A DNA stretch of 64,000 bases, taken from positions 1 through 64,000 of the forward strand of contig NZ_JARWQD010000136.1 in assembly GCF_029869545.1 (NCBI RefSeq), in the 5' to 3' direction. Within the stretch, counting starts at the first letter, position 1. Every line of letters starts with the position of its first letter. The notes beneath the pieces were generated by a model, which saw nothing but the letters and a program-made list of their open reading frames with translations, had not been told where the DNA came from and did no database searches. Shown in pieces: positions 51,937 through 60,131 of this stretch. This stretch comes from Nocardia wallacei. Its GTDB lineage: Bacteria > Actinomycetota > Actinomycetes > Mycobacteriales > Mycobacteriaceae. The position numbers were made by a program, and so were the translations under genes.

Positions 51937-53054
51937 CAGGCGCCTCCGAGTTGGTCGGCCACGGTGGTGTGGAGGTCGACCGAGCGCGTCCGCTGCGCCA
52001 TGGTCGCATCGACGACGACCTTGGCGTACTCGCCCAGCGACCGGTCGCGCTGTGCCATCGCCGGGATGCGCTGGGCTGCCTCGTCCAAGGAGACCACTTG
52101 CGTGATCACCCTGGCGTAACGGGCGGGGGCTGCGAGCAGGTGCTGCTGGGCGTGGCCGAGCTGAATTGCCGAGGTTCCGCGGTGGCCGGTGAGCCACAGC
52201 CGCTGGCCACGGTTCGTGTCCACGTTGGTAGGGGCGACGCCGTGCCCGCAGACGTTGGTGCGCCGCACCGCGGACAGGTCAGCGGCCGGGAGCCCAGGGT
52301 GGCGCAGGTCGGCGGGGATGCCGCCGAACAAGTCGAGGACACCGTCGGCCGCGAGGCTGTCGATGGCCCGGCCGACAGCCTCGAACGCGGCTTCGCGCGG
52401 CACGCACACGACGGCTCCGGTCACGCTGCCGGTTCGCACGGAGTCCGTGATGGCGTCGGCATGCAGCACGTCGAGCTGCTGGAGGAATCGCCGCCGTTCT
52501 CGGCGCGGGTGCACCACCTGGATGCGGTAGCCGAGGTCTTCGCCCAGCATTGCCAACAGCAGCCCGGCGGACCCGCCCCCGAAGATCGCCACTGATGCAC
52601 CCGAGTGCAGCCGCGGACGCATCAGCTCCCAGGCGTACAGAGCGGTCGCAGTCGGCTCGACCAACGGGCCCAGATCCAGAGGAAGCGCACCGTGGGCGGG
52701 GACGACACGGTGCGACGGTATCTCGTGGAGCAAGTAGTCCTGCAGGAGCCCGTCGTGGCTGTGGCCGAGGATCACGTCTTGGTCGTCCGGATCGACAGGG
52801 TTGAAGATCTCGCAGCGCTCGCGGGCGCCGGATCCGCTGTTGAGCCGTACCGCGATACCTTCGTGGCCGAGGATCGCGGCACGATCGGAACGAACGCCAC
52901 GCTGGATCTGCAGGTCGGTCCCACAGACACCGACTCGCAGAACCCGCCGCACCGGCCCCGTTCCAGATTGGAATGGGCTGGCGGTGCGCTGGAGTTGGAG
53001 ACCGCTGCCGATGCGCACGAGCGCACGGTTGTCGATGGTGAGTGTTGTCGCCAT
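51936..53054 (-). CDS. Second MDR dehydrogenase, cyclitol operon
   Basis: The 372-aa protein starts at ATG 53054, next to the stop of the cyclase gene. It has VGVCGTDLQIQRG, AILGHEGIAVRL, LVEPTATALYAWEL and the nucleotide-binding AIFGGGSAGLLLAML. A glucose-dehydrogenase-like segment (VRRTNVCGHGVAPTNVD) occurs in the C-terminal part. With its neighbour it gives the operon two oxidation steps, or one oxidation and one reduction. No sign of decay. Confidence 0.8.
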   Translation of the reverse strand: MATTLTIDNRALVRIGSGLQLQRTASPFQSGTGPVRRVLRVGVCGTDLQIQRGVRSDRAAILGHEGIAVRLNSGSGARERCEIFNPVDPDDQDVILGHSHDGLLQDYLLHEIPSHRVVPAHGALPLDLGPLVEPTATALYAWELMRPRLHSGASVAIFGGGSAGLLLAMLGEDLGYRIQVVHPRRERRRFLQQLDVLHADAITDSVRTGSVTGAVVCVPREAAFEAVGRAIDSLAADGVLDLFGGIPADLRHPGLPAADLSAVRRTNVCGHGVAPTNVDTNRGQRLWLTGHRGTSAIQLGHAQQHLLAAPARYARVITQVVSLDEAAQRIPAMAQRDRSLGEYAKVVVDATMAQRTRSVDLHTTVADQLGGA

Positions 53055-54182
53055 TCAGGCCTCGCACAGTTCGCGGTGGAGCGGGCGCAATGCGTTGGCC
53101 GCGGTTGTCAGTTCCGTGGGGGAAATGTCCTGGGCGAAGATGGCTGTGCCAATCTTGGTGAGTAGGGGAATGTTCTGGCTGCCGTCGCGGTGGCGGATCG
53201 AATCGGCCAGTCCGGCCTGCAGGATCTCGTCGGTGAGGCACGTGTGGCTCAGGGGCAGGCCGACACGAGACAGCAGGGCGACGATCCTCGTTGCACAGTC
53301 GTCATCGATGAGTTCTCGATGGAGCGAGATCAGGCACGACAGGGCGATGTCGATCGCAACGGCCTCTCCGTGATACAGCTTCGGTTTCGCAGCTAGCTCG
53401 AACGCGGGGCTGAAGGTGTGCCCGAAGTCGGGCAGCCGTGCGAGGTTGTCCTCCCACAGGTTCGGCTCCAGCTCTTCGAGGATCGCGGTGATCGCGGCAT
53501 CGATGACCGGGCCGCTCACGGTCGTGTCTGATCCGAAGTGGCGCGCGGTGGTCCATTCTCGTTCGACCCGGTCGAACAGTCCGCTGTCTTTGACCAGCGC
53601 TATCTTCAGCACTTCGGCCATGCCGTTGGAGATCTGCCGGTCCGGCAGCGTCGTGAGGAAGCACGGATCGACGACGGTTTCCGACGAGGCGAAGTAGGTG
53701 CCGAGCCGGTTCTTGCGGCCGTTGAAGTTGATCCCCGTTTTGACGCCGACGGCGGCGTCGACCATGCCCAGCAGGGTGGTCGGGACCCGGATGTAGGGCA
53801 CGCCCCGGCGGTAGATGCTCGACGCGAAGCCCACAACGTCGGTCAGCACACCGCCGCCGACCGCGACGACGGCGTCGCGGCGCCGGCTGAGCCCGAACTT
53901 GTCGTACTCGCGGATGATCCGGCTCACGGTGTCGGAGTTCTTGCTCCGCTCGGTCGTATCGATCGGTACCACGGTGCAGTTCGCGGTGTAGTCGGCGAAA
54001 TAGCCGACGATCCGGTCGCCGAACAGGCTCATGACGGTCGAGTCGATGAAAACCAGGGTGCGCCGATTCCCCACCCCGACCGCGTCGGCCAGATCGCTGT
54101 TGTCCGGATCCAAACACTGCCGAGTCCGCCGGATCTTGTACGAAATCGTCTGTGTCGCACCGACACCCCAAATGCGGTCCAC
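53055..54182 (-). CDS. Sedoheptulose-7-phosphate cyclase (2-epi-5-epi-valiolone synthase-like)
   Basis: The 375-aa protein starts at GTG 54182 behind TAGGAG, 11 nt after the kinase stop. It belongs to the dehydroquinate-synthase fold: TLVFIDSTVMSLFGDRI, VVAVGGGVLTDVVGFASSIYRRGVPYIRVPTTLLGMVDAAVGVKTGINFNGRKNRLGTY, ISNGMAEVLKIALVKD, the zinc histidines in LPDFGHTFSPAFE and LYHGEAVAIDI. The pattern GFAS-x-YRRG-PYIRVPTTLLG-VDA-VG-KTG-NF matches the EEVS branch rather than AroB. It would cyclise sedoheptulose 7-phosphate to a valiolone-type C7 cyclitol, the committed step of aminocyclitol pathways such as acarbose and validamycin. The exact stereo-outcome (EEVS, EVS or DDGS) needs comparison of active-site residues. 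Confidence 0.85.
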   Translation of the reverse strand: MDRIWGVGATQTISYKIRRTRQCLDPDNSDLADAVGVGNRRTLVFIDSTVMSLFGDRIVGYFADYTANCTVVPIDTTERSKNSDTVSRIIREYDKFGLSRRRDAVVAVGGGVLTDVVGFASSIYRRGVPYIRVPTTLLGMVDAAVGVKTGINFNGRKNRLGTYFASSETVVDPCFLTTLPDRQISNGMAEVLKIALVKDSGLFDRVEREWTTARHFGSDTTVSGPVIDAAITAILEELEPNLWEDNLARLPDFGHTFSPAFELAAKPKLYHGEAVAIDIALSCLISLHRELIDDDCATRIVALLSRVGLPLSHTCLTDEILQAGLADSIRHRDGSQNIPLLTKIGTAIFAQDISPTELTTAANALRPLHRELCEA

Positions 54183-54193
54183 GTCATCGACTC

Positions 54194-55267
54194 CTATCCC
54201 CCGTACCGGCGTCCGGCCGGTAGCGTTTGTTGGCGAGCGAACAACCCTGCGCCGCGCAATGGATCGAGCCCATCGGACTCCCACCGCGAGATCCGGTCTC
54301 GGAAAACGCTGGGCTGATAGGTGGATACGAGATAGAGCCCGTCGGCCTCCAAGGTCCGGTACAGGCTCGTCATGTAGTGGTCGCCCAAGGTGTCGACGAC
54401 CCCGCCGGACAGGTACATGTGGTCGATACGGGGATCGATGGCCATCGCATACAGCAACGCCCGCGCGAGTGGAGCCGTCACGTAGTCGAGAAACGTTGTC
54501 GCCGTAGGGATGTTCGCGTCCAACGCCGCGCACAGCTGACCGAGATACGAGACCGTCCCCTCCTCGGCCTCCTCACCGAGACCAAGAATGTTCGCCCACT
54601 GCGAGAGCAGCCTCTCGATCGCCTTCCCCGCAGCGATCGACGACACGTGCCCGACCGCGCCGCAGTCACACACCGGCTGCTCGATCCCCATGGGCGCGGC
54701 CGCCACGGCCGGTAGATGCCCGATCTCGCCCTGGACTCCGTGCACGCGGTCCAACAGGACCTCGCCGGAGGCCACATCGATTGTGCGGGCGGCGATTCCA
54801 CTGCTCACCGTCACCGCCGCAATCCTTCGCAGACCACTGTCGCCGACTCGGCTGCTAGCGGTGATCGCCAGCGCCAGGCTCGTCACATCGTTGACGACCC
54901 ACCACCGCACACTGGGCTCGGCCGCTGCCAGAGCGGCGGCCAGATCGTAACGATCGGTGCTGTCACCCCAGAGCGGTGCACTGGCCAGCACCTGCCCGGT
55001 ATGACCATTCGTCGCGGCCCCGATGGAAATGCCTACCTCCTGCACGCCGGGCTCGCGGTCCAGCAACTGGCGTGTCCGGTCCAGCAGAAACTTCACCATC
55101 AAGTCGCGAAGCGTCGCGGCGTTGCTGCCTGTGCGCGCCTTCGTGACCGCGGGATGCCGGTCCGGAACGTCAAGTGCACCGTCGGGAGACCAGACCGCCG
55201 ACCGCCACCAGGTGCCACCGAGATCGAAGACAATCACCGGCCGGTCGCCGATTCCAACATCCGGCAT
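54194..55267 (-). CDS. ROK-family sugar or cyclitol kinase
   Basis: The 357-aa protein starts at ATG 55267 behind GGAAGGGAT. The phosphate-binding motif VIVFDLGGTWWRSAVW opens the protein, and GEIGHLPAV and VCDCGAVGHVSSIAAG follow. The ROK consensus C-x-C-G-x2-G-C-x-E is altered (His for the third Cys, Ser for Glu), so zinc binding may differ. Two roles fit: a glucokinase feeding the pentose-phosphate route, or a C7-cyclitol kinase like the ROK-related kinases of the acarbose pathway. The altered motif and the neighbour genes slightly favour an unusual substrate. Confidence 0.8.
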   Translation of the reverse strand: MPDVGIGDRPVIVFDLGGTWWRSAVWSPDGALDVPDRHPAVTKARTGSNAATLRDLMVKFLLDRTRQLLDREPGVQEVGISIGAATNGHTGQVLASAPLWGDSTDRYDLAAALAAAEPSVRWWVVNDVTSLALAITASSRVGDSGLRRIAAVTVSSGIAARTIDVASGEVLLDRVHGVQGEIGHLPAVAAAPMGIEQPVCDCGAVGHVSSIAAGKAIERLLSQWANILGLGEEAEEGTVSYLGQLCAALDANIPTATTFLDYVTAPLARALLYAMAIDPRIDHMYLSGGVVDTLGDHYMTSLYRTLEADGLYLVSTYQPSVFRDRISRWESDGLDPLRGAGLFARQQTLPAGRRYGG

Positions 55268-55268
55268 C

Positions 55269-55961
55269 TCAATCCCTTCCCGGCCATGCGGCAGCATCGG
55301 CGAACACGAAGCCGTCGTCGCCGAGCACGACAGCAGCCGGCACCGGCACGACATGAGCATCAGGGCTCAGAACCGAGGACAGCGCTGCCTTCTTGCTGGC
55401 GCCGGTCGCCAGCAGAACACGTGTCGGGATCGCCCGGAGATAGTCGACGCCGAGGCTGATCCGTGGCTCGCCGTGATACACAGTCGACACGACATACTCG
55501 GCCTGGCCGGTGTTCACGTTGTGACCGAAGATCGACGCCGTATGCCCATCGGTCCCGAGACCCAGCACCGCGATATCGGGTACTCCGTCGGCGCGCAACG
55601 CGGCGAGCTGGTCGGCATACTCCGCAGCGACGACCTCGCCGTCACCCGCGGTGGGAACTGGGTGCCAGCCTGCTGGATGCCCGGCAAAGATGCGGCCGAG
55701 CGTGGCCTCGATCAGCGCTGCCGATCGGTCGGCGGCCTGCGAGATCAGCCGTTCGTCGGTTTGCACGAAATTCACTCTGGCCCAGTCGATATCGCAACTG
55801 GTCAGTCGACGGTAGGTCAGCGCAGGTGTCGATCCACCGGCGACCGCGATCAGGCACTCGCCGGTCTCGGTGATCGCCGAGCGTGCGTGGGTCGCAATCA
55901 GTTCGGCCGCTGCCGACGCGACCTCCTCGGGTGTTTCACGGAACACGCAGGTGAGTGGCAC
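55269..55961 (-). CDS. 6-phosphogluconolactonase-like enzyme
   Basis: The 230-aa protein starts at GTG 55961, overlapping the upstream stop (TAGTG). It has the family sequence ECLIAVAGGSTPALTYRRL, WARVNFVQTDERLI, DIAVLGLGTDGHTASIFG and ATGASKKAAL, as in Pgl/NagB-like lactonases. It should hydrolyse 6-phosphogluconolactone in the oxidative pentose-phosphate pathway. Its place beside a sedoheptulose-7-phosphate cyclase and a ribulose-phosphate epimerase argues that the operon brings its own precursor enzymes. Confidence 0.85.
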   Translation of the reverse strand: MPLTCVFRETPEEVASAAAELIATHARSAITETGECLIAVAGGSTPALTYRRLTSCDIDWARVNFVQTDERLISQAADRSAALIEATLGRIFAGHPAGWHPVPTAGDGEVVAAEYADQLAALRADGVPDIAVLGLGTDGHTASIFGHNVNTGQAEYVVSTVYHGEPRISLGVDYLRAIPTRVLLATGASKKAALSSVLSPDAHVVPVPAAVVLGDDGFVFADAAAWPGRD

Positions 55962-56227
55962 TATCCCTCCAGGCTGGTTTGTCGAGGATCACTCAGCGGA
56001 GGCAACCGCCGCACGAAGCGGGCCGCCCGCTCATCACCGTGATCAGCGCGGTGGACGTAGTAGGCCAGCACGCCCGCAATCCTGTCCGGCCGTTCCGGTT
56101 CCGGCGGACCACCAGCCCGCAGCGCATCCGCCTTGTCGGTGTCGCACCGTCGTTCATACGCGGCCATAAGTGCGTAGTGCCGCTGTTGCGCGGTCGAGCC
56201 ACTTTCTCGGCTCCCCAGGGTGCTCAT
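55961..56227 (-). CDS. Small hypothetical protein (88 aa)
   Basis: ATG 56227 lies in an ATGA overlap with the preceding gene. The protein is polar and helical (QQRHYALMAAYERRCDTDKADALRAGG ... IAGVLAYYVHRADHGDERAARFVRRLP). I recognise no family. Coupling on both sides makes it a true operon member. Confidence 0.55.
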   Translation of the reverse strand: MSTLGSRESGSTAQQRHYALMAAYERRCDTDKADALRAGGPPEPERPDRIAGVLAYYVHRADHGDERAARFVRRLPPLSDPRQTSLEG

Positions 56228-56586
56228 TGTGCCGCGCTCGCCGATACGTGAGCCTGTGCGTAGGTCTGGTCCGGCTCTACTGTGACGACGTCGCACACCT
56301 GGCAGATCGGCGCTGGGTCACCACCGATGTGATCGAGATTCGGCGTGATCACGGCGGCGACGTCGTATCCGCGAGCTGTATTAACCAGTCGCGCAACAGG
56401 ATCGTCGACTCTCGCTGAATTGCGGACGACTACACGCAGCAGGCGATAACCCATATGGTCCGCACGTCGGAGGACGGATTCCTCGTTGGCCACTCTCGCA
56501 GGCAAGGCACTGTCCACGTACCCGATCGCAGATGGCCGACCAGGCTGCACCGGCATGTCCTGCCTGGGCATGTACGGATATGTCAT
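56224..56586 (-). CDS. Degenerate serine-recombinase-like protein 3, in the cyclitol operon
   Basis: The 120-aa protein starts at ATG 56586 (ATGA overlap). SAIGYVDSALPARVANEESVLRRADHMGYRLLRVVVRN has the resolvase beta-alpha-beta plan, and YDVAAVITPNLDHIGGDP resembles the next strand and loop. The catalytic R-x-S motif is missing. It is similar in outline to the proteins at 26970-27407 and 28395-28874. Its position near the start of a biosynthetic operon suggests a regulatory rather than a recombination role. Confidence 0.45.
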   Translation of the reverse strand: MTYPYMPRQDMPVQPGRPSAIGYVDSALPARVANEESVLRRADHMGYRLLRVVVRNSARVDDPVARLVNTARGYDVAAVITPNLDHIGGDPAPICQVCDVVTVEPDQTYAQAHVSASAAQ

Positions 56587-56768
56587 GCCAGCACCCCCGC
56601 TGAACGGTCCGTCGCCACCTGTCGAACCCCCAGCCCGGATCGCTCAGGCACCCGTGATCGGCACCCTTCGCCTATCCGGACTACCGCTGCGACAGAAGGC
56701 GTTCCGTCGTCGCGGTGCTGTGTTGGCAGCCGACACCGGCGCATCGTGTTCTGCGTGGCATCGGTCAT
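56583..56768 (-). CDS. Small hypothetical protein (61 aa), first gene of the cyclitol operon
   Basis: The start ATG 56768 has a strong site (GGGAGGTAGCCGC), and the stop overlaps the next gene by ATGA. The sequence is basic and low in hydrophobic residues (TMRRCRLPTQHRDDGTPSVAAVVRIGEG). Start site and coupling support translation; the function is unknown and a leader role is possible. Confidence 0.45.
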   Translation of the reverse strand: MTDATQNTMRRCRLPTQHRDDGTPSVAAVVRIGEGCRSRVPERSGLGVRQVATDRSAGVLA

Positions 56769-57051
56769 GCGGCTACCTCCCGTAGTGGTTCGTCGGGCTT
56801 CCAATAACCGTCGCACCAGCACTGTTCCCCTCACACCTGCGCGACAGTTCGACGATCACCCGGTCCATGGGTTGGCGTGACCTGCGGGTTTCCCCGGAAC
56901 TCTGAGATTGCCCATCTCGATGGGTAACCTGAGTGCGCCGTGACCGTTCCGGGTGTGGGGAGGGCTGTCTGCCGTGGGTGTCTCATCGAGACCGTCGAAC
57001 GCGAATTCTCGGACGAGCCAATCGTTGAGCCCGCAGGCACGCGGCCGGGAA
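56769..57051. promoter_or_regulatory. Divergent promoter region of the cyclitol cluster
   Basis: About 280 bp lie between the minus-strand biosynthetic operon and the plus-strand HTH-PRTase gene. No gene is credible here, and promoters for both directions are expected. I could not define an operator by eye. Confidence 0.4.
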
Positions 57052-58137
57052 ATGGCCGCCGTCGGCAAGAAGCTATGGACCGAGATGGGGTCGGTAACAC
57101 GCGCGGCGACCGAGCTGATGGCCCGATACCCGGATGTGCCGAGCCTGCAGGCGCATCGGTACGCCGCCGGTCTGTCCCAGGATCAAGCTGCCGAGCGCTA
57201 CAACGAGGCCACCGACCACCAGACGAGCCTCGGTGGCACCTCCATCAACGCCTGGGAATCCTGGGCCCGCGGACGCGGACGAGGCTCACCCCCGTCGATG
57301 TCGAGCGTGCTGATCCTGTGCACCGCCTACGGGCGCGGACCGCTCGGCATTGCCGACGAACAGATCTCGCCGACCGAACTGGTCGCCGAAGCCTACGAAC
57401 GCCTGCCGATCGAAGACCAGCTGTCGCTCAAACAGTTCACCCATGACGCGCAGCCACAACCACCGCGCACCCCAGCGCAATCCGCGACCGCGTGGGTGCA
57501 GACCGGGGACTCCGGTGCCGGTGGGCCGACCAGCCAGGTCGGTGAGCAATTCACGTTGACTGCGCCGACCGTCGAATACGGCAACCCCGACATCAGTGTG
57601 TTCACGCTGCCGAACCCTCGGCCGGGACAGCTATTGGACCTCACCTGGGCGACGTTCGGGTACGGCGTGGAACGGCTGTCCGCGCAGATCAAGAATGTCG
57701 GACGACGACTCGATGTCGATGTGTGCTTCGGTGTCAACGAGGCCGGTCTCGTGATGGCCAGCTTCCTGGCGTCGTCCCGCTTTTCCCGCTGCAAGATCGG
57801 CTACCTGCGTTGCAACAAGGTCCGCGACGGCATCGACCTCGACGACGCCTCGTTCTTCCCTGCCGCAGACGCAGCCACCACCATCTTCATCTGCGATTTC
57901 GAGGTCAAGCACGCCGATGTCATCGGATACCTCACCCGCCGAGTGCGCGAACACTACCCAGCCGCGGACCTGTACTTCGCCGTGTTCGGAGCCATGACCA
58001 AGAGTCGCGATCTGCGAGTGGCCAGCTTTGATGACCTGACCGGAGCGAAAATCATGCACGCCGCCGACCTCGAAGCCGTCTTCATCGCTGCCACAATGAG
58101 CCCGCCCGGAATCGAACCCCCACTGGAGCTGCGATGA
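57052..58137 (+). CDS. HTH protein with a phosphoribosyltransferase-like domain (regulator of the cyclitol cluster)
   Basis: About 361 aa from ATG 57052; the ribosome-binding site is weak, and ATG 57085 is an alternative. Residues about 25-95 (SLQAHRYAAGLSQDQAAERYNEATDHQ ... SINAWESWARGRG) form an XRE-like helix-turn-helix. After a linker, residues about 210-350 show a PRTase-like alpha/beta core (VCFGVNEAGLVMASFLASSRFS, then TTIFICDFEVKHADVIGYLTRRVREHYP, AVFGAMTK). The binding loop of active PRTases is not clear. I infer a ligand-sensing regulator, in the manner of PurR-type PRTase regulators, governing the divergent operon. Its stop overlaps the next gene. Confidence 0.65.
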   Translation: MAAVGKKLWTEMGSVTRAATELMARYPDVPSLQAHRYAAGLSQDQAAERYNEATDHQTSLGGTSINAWESWARGRGRGSPPSMSSVLILCTAYGRGPLGIADEQISPTELVAEAYERLPIEDQLSLKQFTHDAQPQPPRTPAQSATAWVQTGDSGAGGPTSQVGEQFTLTAPTVEYGNPDISVFTLPNPRPGQLLDLTWATFGYGVERLSAQIKNVGRRLDVDVCFGVNEAGLVMASFLASSRFSRCKIGYLRCNKVRDGIDLDDASFFPAADAATTIFICDFEVKHADVIGYLTRRVREHYPAADLYFAVFGAMTKSRDLRVASFDDLTGAKIMHAADLEAVFIAATMSPPGIEPPLELR

Positions 58138-59090
58138 CCCAACAGGAAGACGCTCAACCCACGACCGAACCGAACGCCATCCCCGACCTCGCGCAGAACC
58201 TCGCCAGCCTCGTCCGCCGGATGATGCTCGAAATCCGGCCACGACTGATCGCCGGCGCCCTCACTGGCAACCGCGCCGAAAACGAGAACCTGCGCCACAC
58301 CGACAACTTCCTGTCCGACTACGACCTGTGGATGCACCAACGCTACAAAGACCTACTGGCCGAACACATTCCAGCCTTCGTCTACGCCTCTGAAGAAGCC
58401 GACCCCGAGGTCATCGGCGACGAACCCGCCCCCGACCTGTGCGTGCTGGTCGACCCTCTCGACACGAGCGAACTGGCTGTGCGGGGCCTGTACGGATACA
58501 CCCACATCCTGATCTACTCGCGCTCTTTGGCGCGGCCGATCGTCGCTGTCGTCGGCGACATCTTCCACCACGTCCAGCTCTACCTCGCCGCCCGCGACGA
58601 CACCGGAACCGATCGAGCGTTCATGATCACCGCCGACGGCATCGAACATGCCCTCGCCCGGCCGTCACAGGCCGCACTGCCCGACGCGCTGGTCACCAAC
58701 TATCTGATGCGTCCCGAACAGCGGTTCCAGCCGCTGGCCCGGCAACAGCGATTCCTGACCGCACTGAGCGCCGCACCCGGCGACGGCAAAGCGAAGGGCC
58801 GCATCGGTGTCGACTTCGGGTCCGTCGGACTGTGCCACGTAGCCGCCGGATTCTCCGACGCCATGATCGAATTCGCCAAAGGGTTCGCGATCTGGGACCT
58901 CCTCCCTGGCCACTACATACTCCACGCCGCGGGCGGAACCGTCATCCAACTCGACGGGACACCACTGCCACTGGACTACAACCTGGGCTCCCTGACGAAC
59001 ATCAACCGTGCAATGAGCACACGCCGGAAGTTCATCGCCGCCGGGAACTCCGCTCTCGCTGACGAAATCCGGACATCACTCAACACGTGA
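58134..59090 (+). CDS. Inositol monophosphatase-family phosphatase
   Basis: The 318-aa protein starts at ATG 58134 in an ATGA overlap. The metal-binding motifs of the family appear in order: YASEEADPEVIG (Glu), LVDPLDTSELAVRG (DPLD-T) and AIWDLLPGHYILHAAGG (WD-x2-PG). These enzymes remove phosphate from inositol-like or sugar phosphates using magnesium. In this context a cyclitol phosphate, such as the product of the ROK kinase or a condensation product, is a plausible substrate. It is longer than typical SuhB proteins, with an insert near 150-210. Confidence 0.8.
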   Translation: MTQQEDAQPTTEPNAIPDLAQNLASLVRRMMLEIRPRLIAGALTGNRAENENLRHTDNFLSDYDLWMHQRYKDLLAEHIPAFVYASEEADPEVIGDEPAPDLCVLVDPLDTSELAVRGLYGYTHILIYSRSLARPIVAVVGDIFHHVQLYLAARDDTGTDRAFMITADGIEHALARPSQAALPDALVTNYLMRPEQRFQPLARQQRFLTALSAAPGDGKAKGRIGVDFGSVGLCHVAAGFSDAMIEFAKGFAIWDLLPGHYILHAAGGTVIQLDGTPLPLDYNLGSLTNINRAMSTRRKFIAAGNSALADEIRTSLNT

Positions 59091-59189
59091 AACGTGGCAG
59101 TAGAATCTCCTGCCCGCCGATCCGAACCCAACCCGCCATCCCATCCAGCGAAGGTATCCGTGAAGGTTGGTCTACTGCACACCCCGGTC

Positions 59190-59401
59190 GGATGGGCGCG
59201 GCCGTAGGGGGCTCGCCTCACCAGCCACGACCGCAAGGTGGTCCTGGTCGAAACCGTCGCCGCCGAGCTGACCATCACCCAGCCGTCCGAGATCGGCCTG
59301 ACGAGAAATCCTTCGCCCTCCTGGCCGCGCATGCCGTCCACGGAGACACAGCCCGCGCGCTGATCGCGGCTGCCCTGGAGCTGCGCACCGGGGCGGCGTG
59401 A
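59190..59401 (+). pseudogene. Remnant of an XRE-DUF5753 regulator (C-terminus)
   Basis: The reading HDRKVVLVETVAAELTITQPSEIGL, then in the next frame EKSFALLAAHAVHGDTARALIAAALELRTGAA and a stop at 59399-59401, matches the last 60 residues of DUF5753 regulators. The frame changes at about 59298, and the HTH part is missing. It suggests that another regulator pair was once present at this end of the ICE. Confidence 0.45.
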
Positions 59402-59599
59402 GGGCCGAGCAGCCTCGAGGCGCTGCGTTGTCCATGCCGCCACTCTCTTGCCACCGACTTCGGAGCTGAGCCGCCGGTCGCTGTTGGGGCACAGTCGGTG
59501 CGCCTCGCGGTCCAGGCTGGCGATCTCGATCGGTACCCCGGTATCGCCAGAACTCTTTCGCCCGGTCGAACGGCATTATCTCCGCTTGCGCATCCGCGA

Positions 59600-59634
59600 T
59601 GTCCATTTCCGGTCGAATTTCAGGAGTCCTCCGG
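59600..59634 (+). promoter_or_regulatory. Conserved leader motif, copy D
   Basis: TGTCCAT at 59600-59606, 13 nt, then TCAGGAGTCC at 59620-59629 and TCCGG. With the preceding A it forms a complete 12-codon leader ORF, MSISGRISGVLR, ending in TGA at 59635-59637. It lies 36 nt before ATG 59671. This copy shows most directly that the motif may be translated. Confidence 0.5.
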
Positions 59635-59670
59635 TGAAGCACCCCACCAGCGAGACATCGGAGGCGACCC

Positions 59671-59740
59671 CATGACCGACCACCACAATCGACAGCAACC
59701 GACACCTCCCGACACGAACGGGATATCTTGGCGACACTAA
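59671..59740 (+). CDS. Very short ORF (22 aa) behind leader motif D
   Basis: The ORF reads MTDHHNRQQPTPPDTNGISW plus two residues, with CGGAGGCGACCCC before the ATG. Its first codons and spacing from the leader motif resemble the start of the gene at 18594 (MTDKQ). It may be a truncated relic of a longer gene that once followed the motif. Confidence 0.3.
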
Positions 59741-60131
59741 TAAATCAATGGAAAACCGATGCGGAAACCAATCACCCTGCGCGAAATGGCCGCAAACTTC
59801 ACGCTAATACGCCATATGAAATATATACTGGACCAACCTGTCGACCATTCGGCGCATGAATATGGGCCGAATGGTTATCAATTGCTGAAGGATGGCCGTT
59901 GATTACTCGTTTTCGGTTCGATATTTCCTGGTCTGATGAATAATTGCCGGTGAATCACCGGCGGAGGTGAAGGAGCACTCCTCTTATGGTACGTCCTAGG
60001 AGCAAAAAGAGTATCAAGATCAGCGGCGGTGTCAGAGACGGGTGGTTGACAACAGCAAGTCCGTGGAGCATCGATAACAGGTCCGGACGCGCCCGGCGCA
60101 GGATTCGCGACTGCGTACGACCGGACGTGCG
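59741..60131. promoter_or_regulatory. A/T-rich region upstream of the integrase operon with two palindromes
   Basis: This is the most A/T-rich stretch of the window. It holds an inverted repeat ACCATTCGGC/GCCGAATGGT (59846-59877) and a perfect 17-bp palindrome GCCGGTGAATCACCGGC (59946-59962). They may be operators or integrase/excision accessory sites controlling integration. No coding frame is convincing. Confidence 0.45.
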
